Of a DNA stretch of 64,000 bases, positions 58,833 through 64,000 are shown one piece after another. The notes below the pieces were generated by a model. That model had not been told where the DNA came from. It did not search any database and saw only the letters and a program-made list of their open reading frames with translations. The stretch covers positions 65,202 to 129,201 of the forward strand of contig CAZSZC010000001.1 in the NCBI GenBank assembly GCA_964610775.1, in the 5' to 3' direction. Each line of letters starts with the position of its first letter. Positions within the stretch are counted from its first letter, which is position 1. This DNA comes from CAZPWF01 sp964610775. GTDB lineage: Bacteria > Patescibacteriota > Saccharimonadia > Saccharimonadales > JACQNP01. The translations under genes and the position numbers were made by a program.

Positions 58833-59907
58833 GTTGAAACATCTTGATTCAAAAATTGACTTGGTTTATGTTGGCGAACGTAATGGCAAATTCGCTAGTA
58901 TACTAGAAGGAAATTCTGACATTGGTAAAACTAGGAAAATTTTTGCAGGTAAGTTTCGACGCTATCATGGCGAGTCTTGGCTTAGAAGACTTATCGACGT
59001 CAAAACGATTGCTTTAAATTTCAGGGATGCAGGGTATTTTATTATTGGCACCATTCAATCCTTCTTCTTGGTGCGCATCGAAAAACCGGATGTTATATTC
59101 CTAAAAGGTGGTTTTGTTGGAGTTCCAATTGGTTTGGCCGGTGCGCTCTGGCGTGTACCGATGGTAACGCACGATTCAGACACTGTGCCCGGATTGGCAA
59201 ATCGGTTAGTAAGTCGCTGGGCAAAGATTCACGCTACAGCGATGCCGGCTTCTTTTTATAAGTACCCAATACAAAATACTAGACAGGTGGGTGTTCTAGT
59301 TGCCAAAGAGTATGTTGAAGTAACGCCAAAACTGATTAGTGATTACAGGAATAAATTAGATATTCCTAAAGATGCAAAGGTTTTGATGGTCACTGGTGGC
59401 AGTAGCGGTGCCGAGAGAATAAATAAGAAAATTGCCGAGATTGCACCGGAGTTACTTGAGAAATATAAGAATTTATACATCATTCATCAGACTGGTAACT
59501 CAAAGGAAGGGGTATACTCGAATTTTACACATCAACGCCTGAGAGTTTTTGGCTTGATTAAGGATATGTATACATGCAGCGGCGCTGCTGATCTGATCAT
59601 TACACGAGCTGGTGCCAATACTTTAGCAGAATTTGGCGTGCAGGGGAGGGCATGTATAGTTATACCTAGCCCGTTTTTGACAGGTGGCCATCAGTTAAAA
59701 AATGCGCAGTATCTGGATGACAGCAAGGCAGCTTTGGTTATTCAAGAAGATAATCTAGATAAAATATATGATTCTATAAAATCCCTTATGAATGATAAAT
59801 CTTTACGAAGTAGCTACGCAGATAAGCTACACAGTATTACTATAACTGACGCTACGCAGAGACTGGCCAATATACTAATTGGGGTTGCGCTAAAAAAAGA
59901 TGTTTAA
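58765..59907 (+). CDS. murG: UDP-GlcNAc:lipid I N-acetylglucosaminyltransferase
   Basis: Converts lipid I to lipid II at the inner face of the membrane. I start it at ATG 58765, directly giving MKVLLTGGGTGGHITPILAVA, the MurG G-loop 1, with AAGGGGG 5 nt upstream. VMLKGGFVG-like FLKGGFVGVPIG and ITRAGANTLAEF are further signatures, with the C-terminal GGHQLKNAQYL. It overlaps ftsW by 68 bp. Confidence 0.95.
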   Translation: MKVLLTGGGTGGHITPILAVAHELKHLDSKIDLVYVGERNGKFASILEGNSDIGKTRKIFAGKFRRYHGESWLRRLIDVKTIALNFRDAGYFIIGTIQSFFLVRIEKPDVIFLKGGFVGVPIGLAGALWRVPMVTHDSDTVPGLANRLVSRWAKIHATAMPASFYKYPIQNTRQVGVLVAKEYVEVTPKLISDYRNKLDIPKDAKVLMVTGGSSGAERINKKIAEIAPELLEKYKNLYIIHQTGNSKEGVYSNFTHQRLRVFGLIKDMYTCSGAADLIITRAGANTLAEFGVQGRACIVIPSPFLTGGHQLKNAQYLDDSKAALVIQEDNLDKIYDSIKSLMNDKSLRSSYADKLHSITITDATQRLANILIGVALKKDV

Positions 59908-60814
59908 GAAAAAAGTTGCCAAACCAATACAAAGAGAAAGAGTTAGTAAGCAGCCATCGCGTTCGAGTAGTGTTTTCTCTTATCATGCCAATAGGTCAAG
60001 ACCGGAGTCAGTAATTGAGCGAGTTGATACAACCTCCGAACCAAATGTTAAAAACAAATCGAACCGCTTATTATCGGTACCGGGCTATGTAGCGATCGCT
60101 ATTATAGTAATTGCTATCTGCTACAGTACTATTATAAGTGTTGGATCTCCAAAAATTGTGCCACTATCTGAATCGACCCCTACAATACTTAGAGATACTA
60201 GTGAGTATGAACAGGGGATAGCCGAGATAATGGGTAAGTCTGTATGGAATCGATCTAAATTAACTATCAACACCAAAGAATTAGCAGAGCAGATCAAAGA
60301 ACAATACAGTGAGCTTGGAAGCGCTGCTGTCACTATACCCATAATCGGTAGAAGGCCAATTGTTCAAATCGCCCCGGCTAAACCAGCTCTTATAGTTGGT
60401 AGTCAAAATTCAGGGCTTATCGTTGGTACTGATGGTAGGGCTTTGATGTCTTTAAATGAACTCCCAGAAAATCAGCTAAACGACCTTATACGCGTTGAGG
60501 ATACCTTAAATACACAAGTCAAAATGGGGGAGTTACTACTTAGCTCCAAAACAGTAGATTACATACAGCAGCTTAAATACTACTTTGGTCAAAAGAATAT
60601 TACTATTGATTATGTGCAGTTACCGGCGGTTGCCAATGAACTACACTTGCGACTAAAAGATACACCTTATATTATAAAGTTTAATATGCAATCAGATTCT
60701 AGGCAGCAAGCAGGGAGCTACTTGGCTTTAATTGAGAGTCTTCAATCTCAGGCCAAGCCACTTCCCAAAGAGTATGTAGATGTTCGAATTGACGACAGAG
60801 TGTATTATAAGTAG
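59900..60814 (+). CDS. ftsQ: FtsQ/DivIB-like division protein
   Basis: Bitopic protein: a basic cytoplasmic tail (1-55), a TM helix (about 62-82), a POTRA-like domain (about 100-170: IMGKSVWNRSKLTINTKELAEQI, IIGRRPIVQIAPAKPALIV) and a beta domain with LIVGTDGRAL and the final FNMQ-type strand. This order matches FtsQ/DivIB, as does its place at the end of a dcw cluster. Similarity is at family level. It overlaps murG by 8 bp. ftsA, ftsZ, murC and ddl do not follow. Confidence 0.8.
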   Translation: MFKKKVAKPIQRERVSKQPSRSSSVFSYHANRSRPESVIERVDTTSEPNVKNKSNRLLSVPGYVAIAIIVIAICYSTIISVGSPKIVPLSESTPTILRDTSEYEQGIAEIMGKSVWNRSKLTINTKELAEQIKEQYSELGSAAVTIPIIGRRPIVQIAPAKPALIVGSQNSGLIVGTDGRALMSLNELPENQLNDLIRVEDTLNTQVKMGELLLSSKTVDYIQQLKYYFGQKNITIDYVQLPAVANELHLRLKDTPYIIKFNMQSDSRQQAGSYLALIESLQSQAKPLPKEYVDVRIDDRVYYK

Positions 60815-60960
60815 TCCTTTTGCTCCACTCTCCCCTATAGTTCGTATTTTGTTCATAAATTCAACACAACTAAAAGTTACAAAAAACTATATAAAACATT
60901 CAAAAGGGTACAATGTCAAATATTTTGGGTTTTGACACGTGGTGCAGGGGAAATAAATAA

Positions 60961-61083
60961 ATGAAATCAAAATCACGAAAAAGCAAATATTTTCACGACA
61001 TTACTGTGGAAAAGTCAAAACGTTGTAAATGCCAATACGATATATATCACACAGTGGACCTAGTTGAGCGAGTAGTCATGTAA
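60961..61083 (+). CDS. Possible 40-aa basic protein
   Basis: ATG 60961 to TAA 61081-61083. The product is basic (Lys/Arg/Ser-rich first 10 residues) with a CKC pair and no membrane segment. AGGGG lies about 10 nt before the ATG and a TACAAT -10 with a hairpin further upstream, so expression is plausible. No homologue is known to me. Confidence 0.35.
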   Translation: MKSKSRKSKYFHDITVEKSKRCKCQYDIYHTVDLVERVVM

Positions 61084-61129
61084 GAACAGCGTAGACAGCA
61101 GAACTTACAGTCAGGTTGCTCGCATAAGC

Positions 61130-61151
61130 AAAAACTCCCCTGCAGTGGGAG
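61130..61151 (-). terminator. Minus-strand terminator downstream of 61417
   Basis: On the minus strand, CTCCC (61151-61147), 7-nt loop, GGGAG (61139-61135), then TTTTT (61134-61130). It would end the transcript of the minus-strand genes, leaving a 3' UTR of about 265 nt. Confidence 0.6.
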
Positions 61152-61170
61152 GTATAGTTAATCATCTAAT

Positions 61171-61406
61171 GGTACTATTAAAGAGTCGCAAAATATACAT
61201 TGTACGACATCAAGTCTATAACGAAGTTTGTGTGTTTGTATCGCTACCCTCGCGTCGTATTTCGTGTAACCTTATTTCGCTTAGTGTTTTGTTTGTGTCT
61301 ATATTGATGCACTTCCCGTTATTGTTTGTTGTCGCAAATTTTTTACAACAAAATACCCGAACCTTTCGTCTAACTTGTAATATTAAAAAGTTCGCAAAAT
61401 GTTCAT
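61171..61406 (+). repeat. Pair of imperfect direct repeats with CGCAAAAT core
   Basis: Segments 61171-61200 and 61376-61406 align with one single-base gap and about 24 of 31 positions equal; both contain ATTAAA-AGT and CGCAAAAT. The first copy runs into a near-palindrome, GTCGCAAAATATACATTGTACGAC split here at its middle (61185-61196 and 61197-61208). Confidence 0.4.
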
Positions 61407-61416
61407 AAATGATTAT

Positions 61417-61695
61417 TTAGAAAGCCTGCGGCTCGCTCAAGTGTAGTGTACGAAATACGGGCTCTATATCTACAAGATATAGCTCAGGACCTGCACTACT
61501 TGGCGAGGGTCTGTTTTGGTTTACGCCAAATATGAATTGCCCACTACTAATATCACCGAGTCTATATCTGCCGTGTAGTTGACCATATTCTTTTATGCCG
61601 TTATGAAGTAGTTCAGTTTGCTCTAGCGTAGGGCTGTCGTTAATTTCTATTCGGTCTACTTCAGCAACCAGCGTTTTATATTTCGGTAACTGCAT
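61417..61695 (-). CDS. Uncharacterised protein (92 aa)
   Basis: No family recognised. A soluble protein with a helical start (MQLPKYKTLVAEVDRIEI, LEQTELLHNGIKEYGQLHG) and a beta-like second half (GDISSGQFIFGVNQ, ELYLVDIEPVFRTLH). It lies 36 bp downstream of another orphan on the same strand. Its stop is followed by a long 3' region and then a terminator. Confidence 0.55.
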   Translation of the reverse strand: MQLPKYKTLVAEVDRIEINDSPTLEQTELLHNGIKEYGQLHGRYRLGDISSGQFIFGVNQNRPSPSSAGPELYLVDIEPVFRTLHLSEPQAF

Positions 61696-61731
61696 TGGTC
61701 GGTAAAGTGGCTGTCTGTCATCAATTAATCC

Positions 61732-61977
61732 TCATCTATGTCCTACAACCTTTGCATCACAAAGCTCGGCTACTAGTTCAAGCTCTTTGTCGGTCTTTTT
61801 GAGTAGACTAGTTAGTGAGATTAGACATAGTCTAGGGGGAATAACCAGTACTTCTCTTATTATTGTCGGCGATTCCAGGTTGTGCTTTTTAAAGAATTGA
61901 CCTATGTATGGTATTCTCGCCCTGGGAATTTCTCGCGAATACTCAGTAAGCTGCTCGAATGCTTCTCGTTTAGCCAT
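61732..61977 (-). CDS. Uncharacterised protein (81 aa)
   Basis: I start it at ATG 61977, 16 bp after the stop of the sigma-4/HARE gene, rather than at an upstream codon inside that gene. The product is helical and basic at the start (MAKREAFEQLTEYSREIPRA) with a hydrophobic middle (EVLVIPPRLCLISLTSLLKK). No SD is visible. No function can be given. Confidence 0.55.
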   Translation of the reverse strand: MAKREAFEQLTEYSREIPRARIPYIGQFFKKHNLESPTIIREVLVIPPRLCLISLTSLLKKTDKELELVAELCDAKVVGHR

Positions 61978-61993
61978 TAGTGTCTTATTGATA

Positions 61994-63031
61994 TTAAGCT
62001 TCGGCGAGAGTGTAGGTGGCTTTGGCAACGCGTTTGAATTGTGGCTTGCCTTGTAGATTCAAAAGAATAGTTGTTTCTTTGACGTATCGGCTCTTGAGTA
62101 CTTCCTTAACGATATCGTCACGCTTCATTGGCTTGCCTGACTTCTGTAAAACTTCTGTGATAACGTCAGCGACAGTTCCCTTGTCATAGCCCCATTCCTT
62201 TAGTGCGTAGATACCGCGACCGATCAATACGAATCGCTTATCCTTGATCAGTTCGTTATGGATTGCTTGAGTGGTGACATCTTTGCGCTTGAAGTCAGAA
62301 TCCTTGATGGCTTCTGAGATTTCGTTGAAGTGCATGTGTTTGCCGTTCTCATAAAGAATAACGTAGATTTTGTCACGAATATTCTTTGGGTTAACCATTG
62401 GCCATTTTACGAGTCCCCAACGATCGTTTAGGGTGGCTAGGCTCTTAGAGGTAGAAGCTAGCGCGCGGGTGTGAGCAGCATCCTTCTGCCCTGCAGTCTC
62501 AGCAATCTCTTCAATAGTGGTTGGCTTGCCAATCTTTTTAACGGCTTCAATAATTTTACCTACTAAATCTTTGATTTTCTTTTCATCATGAATCTTTCGT
62601 ACCCCAACTGAAAGATAAAAGAAATCATTTTCATCAACCATAGCAAGTTCTGGGCATAGAGTTGCAAGGAAAGAAACCTTTGATTGATCTGTGCGTGTAC
62701 TTGCGTTTAATACCTTCTGGCTTAGGTCGGAAATACGAGCGACATTACCAAGACTAGTAACTTGATCAAGAAGTAGTTGCTGAACTTCTACCATATGAGG
62801 TAGTTGCCCCTGCTCTGCTTGAACTCGCAGACGAGTTAGTATGGCCTTTTCGAGCTGTCGAACACGTTCTCGTGTAATGCCTAGCAATTCGCCGATTTGC
62901 TCCAGAGTTTCTTTTCGGTCGTATAGCCCAAAACGACGTGATACAATTTCGCGCTCACGTTCACGTTCTATGGTGTTGAGTACATCGGTAATGATGCTAT
63001 CAATATCAAGTTGGTTGCTTTTATCAGCCAT
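61994..63031 (-). CDS. Sigma-70 region 4 fused to HARE-HTH (RpoE delta-like) domains
   Basis: Residues about 12-62 are a sigma-70 region 4: EREIVSRRFGLYDRKETLEQIGELLGITRERVRQLEKAI (helix-turn-helix, split as EREIVSRRFGLYDRK and ETLEQIGELLGITRERVRQ). There is no region 2 or 3, so it cannot by itself read a -10 box. Residues about 229-293 form a HARE-HTH domain (KIYVILYENGKHMHFNEISEAI, RGIYALKEWG), and 296-345 a second wing-helix-like unit. A regulator or RNA polymerase accessory factor is likely. It has a canonical promoter and SD (AAAGGGAAG). Confidence 0.85.
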   Translation of the reverse strand: MADKSNQLDIDSIITDVLNTIEREREREIVSRRFGLYDRKETLEQIGELLGITRERVRQLEKAILTRLRVQAEQGQLPHMVEVQQLLLDQVTSLGNVARISDLSQKVLNASTRTDQSKVSFLATLCPELAMVDENDFFYLSVGVRKIHDEKKIKDLVGKIIEAVKKIGKPTTIEEIAETAGQKDAAHTRALASTSKSLATLNDRWGLVKWPMVNPKNIRDKIYVILYENGKHMHFNEISEAIKDSDFKRKDVTTQAIHNELIKDKRFVLIGRGIYALKEWGYDKGTVADVITEVLQKSGKPMKRDDIVKEVLKSRYVKETTILLNLQGKPQFKRVAKATYTLAEA

Positions 63032-63076
63032 ATGTCTCTTCCCTTTATTAATCTGTTAATGACAAATATTACAGTA

Positions 63077-63105
63077 ATTGTAAAACAAATAATATAAATA
63101 GTCAA
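63077..63105 (-). promoter_or_regulatory. Promoter of the sigma-4/HARE gene: TTGACT-17-TACAAT
   Basis: Minus strand: TTGACT (63105-63100), a 17-bp spacer, TACAAT (63082-63077). The leader is about 40 nt and carries AAAGGGAAG before ATG 63031. Confidence 0.75.
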
Positions 63106-63238
63106 CAATTATGTTCTATTAATCTATTTTAGCACGAAATGGACTACTATGCTCAACAATGTTCTAGGAATATTACAACAAAATAGCATTGCCAAGAGGC
63201 CAAATTGTGGAAAAAATTACTTTTTAGTAAAACAGTTT

Positions 63239-64000
63239 TTACTTCTTTGCCGTTTTGCGCCGGAATGTGCGTTTTTTGGCCGGTGCTTTATCTAGTAAAT
63301 CTTTACAGGCTGCTTCAGTGAGCTCGCTAGCTTCTGTGTCCTTGGGTATACGGGCATTCTTCTTTCCGTCGGTTATGTATGGACCATAAGGGCCGTTCAC
63401 GATTTTCACTCCGCTATCGAACTCTTTGATATATTTATTTGCTTCCTTTTCTAGTTTTTCGGCGTAGAGTTCTAGAGCTTCCTTTTGCGTGATAGTGAAT
63501 GGATCGTGTGGCTTTATTGATACGAATAGCTTGCCAACCTGTATATAGGGTCCGAAACGACCAATATTAGCCATAATTTCTTGATCATCTGATGTTTTAC
63601 CTACAAGCCGTGGAAGTTTGAACATTTCAAGCGCTTGTTCAAGTGTGACATTGTCTATAGTTGTGCCGCTAGGTAGAGGTGCGAATTTAGGTTTATCTTC
63701 ACTCTCTGTTTCGCCGATTTGAAGCATTGGGCCATAGCGACCATAGCGCGCCATAACTGGCCTGTTTGTCTTTGGCTCATTGCCTATTATTCGTGTTTGG
63801 GTGCTTTCTTGTCTAGAAATACTTTCAGACTTTTCTACTAGTGGCTCGAAATCGTCGTAGAAGTTTCTAATAACTGTTTGCCATGACTCTTTACCTTCTG
63901 CAATTCCATCAAATTCTTCTTCTACCTTTGCCGTGAAATCATAATCAACTATTGACGGAAAGTGTTTCACTAGAAAATCGGTAGTTACATCTGCCGTATG
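63239..64000 (-). CDS. topA: DNA topoisomerase I, C-terminal part (cut by window edge)
   Basis: The reading frame is open to the window end and continues upstream of a GTG-like codon at 63970: the preceding codons read TADVTTDFLV, and the protein goes on KHFPSIVDYDFTAKVEEEFD, a TopA signature just before the C-terminal repeats. Three Topo_C-type repeats follow (MARYGRYGPMLQIG, MANIGRFGPYIQVG, VNGPYGPYITDGKKNARIP). No zinc fingers are seen. It ends in a Lys/Arg-rich tail (KKRTFRRKTAKK). An AT-rich hairpin after the stop may terminate it. Confidence 0.93.
   Translation of the reverse strand, partial: HTADVTTDFLVKHFPSIVDYDFTAKVEEEFDGIAEGKESWQTVIRNFYDDFEPLVEKSESISRQESTQTRIIGNEPKTNRPVMARYGRYGPMLQIGETESEDKPKFAPLPSGTTIDNVTLEQALEMFKLPRLVGKTSDDQEIMANIGRFGPYIQVGKLFVSIKPHDPFTITQKEALELYAEKLEKEANKYIKEFDSGVKIVNGPYGPYITDGKKNARIPKDTEASELTEAACKDLLDKAPAKKRTFRRKTAKK

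Larger units (their letters stand above)
60815..61416. other. 602-bp gap with hairpin, direct repeats and one small frame
   Basis: Between convergent gene groups. Visible items: TACAAT (60909-60914) followed by an inverted repeat TGTCAAA/TTTGACA (60914-60937); a 40-codon frame at 60961; a minus-strand terminator at 61130-61151; a near-palindrome at 61185-61208; and two imperfect direct repeats (61171-61200, 61376-61406). I do not recognise tmRNA, RNase P or SRP RNA. Confidence 0.5.

Noticed and set aside
61145..61408. Plus-strand frame of 87 codons with one hydrophobic segment
   Set aside because: It starts at a GTG inside a minus-strand terminator, has unusual composition for the neighbourhood (many Ser, Arg and Cys), and lacks an SD or close promoter. 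I treat it as chance.
60815..61416. tmRNA, RNase P RNA or SRP RNA in the 602-bp gap
   Set aside because: None of the conserved segments (tmRNA ends, the GAGGAAAGUC core of RNase P, or the SRP GGAA/GCAGCC loop) is present on either strand.
1..64000. Alternative genetic code (UGA as Gly)
   Set aside because: TGA ends several genes at expected places (for example ftsE-region neighbours and the 39550 stop), and RF2 is intact.
1..64000. CRISPR arrays, insertion sequences, prophage or known defence systems
   Set aside because: No regularly spaced repeats, transposase, integrase, restriction or toxin-antitoxin core was seen. The Cas4-like nuclease stands alone.

Overview
The window looks like a single chromosomal segment of a Candidatus Saccharibacteria (TM7) or closely related Patescibacteria genome. 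It is AT-rich and gene-dense and carries only core and small accessory genes. UGA acts as a stop throughout and an intact RF2 gene is present, so the code is standard; this argues against Gracilibacteria and Absconditabacteria, which read UGA as glycine. Editing-less ProRS, eukaryote-like GlyRS, a Trm11-like methyltransferase, a sigma-region-4/HARE-HTH fusion and many one-pass proteins with Pro/Gln-rich cytoplasmic tails fit this group. I saw no tRNA, rRNA, CRISPR array, insertion sequence or prophage. The lineage call is inference from gene content; no database was searched.

Layout. 1-7.2 kb: proS, greA, ferredoxin, lysS, an orphan, a MacB-type ABC exporter and a DUF427 protein. 7.2-13.7 kb: a decayed msrA, a GAP-like membrane protein, a heliorhodopsin-family protein with arginine at the retinal-lysine position, two rRNA methyltransferases, a Cas4/RecB-like nuclease and membrane orphans. 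13.8-28.2 kb: serS, hpf, secA, an M16 peptidase, prfB, then ftsE-ftsX-PcsB-like hydrolase-ctpA and an orphan zinc peptidase. 28.3-43.5 kb: pyrG, a response regulator, two related orphans (one ending in a ParB-like fold), rpmA, a Trm11-like enzyme, a flippase-like membrane protein, xseAB, a FAM173-like methyltransferase, a degenerate two-component pair, recO, paired two-TM Cys proteins and glyS. 43.5-52.4 kb: small accessory genes (HD, Nudix, DUF167, DUF5661, NadR-like ATPase, NYN, flavodoxin-like), a ClC/K+ channel divergent pair, a GH1 glycosidase and a LysM protein. 52.4-60.8 kb: a dcw cluster (mraZ, rsmH, ftsL, ftsI, mraY, ftsW, murG, ftsQ-like) headed by four TGGGT MraZ boxes. 60.8-61.4 kb: a mostly non-coding gap. 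61.4-64 kb, minus strand: two orphans, the sigma-4/HARE protein and the 3' end of topA.

Expression logic. Many genes have a -10 box (often TGnTATAAT or TATACT) only 5-9 nt before the start codon and no Shine-Dalgarno, so their mRNAs should be leaderless. A second group has short A-rich leaders with AAAAACAAAAA. A third group has ordinary SD sites (greA, secA, ctpA, rpmA, murG). The strongest leads are the lysine-less heliorhodopsin homologue, the leaderless and A-rich start architecture, the shared -10 boxes between the ClC and K+ channel genes, the attenuator-like leader of the HD gene, and the degenerate kinase/receiver pair.
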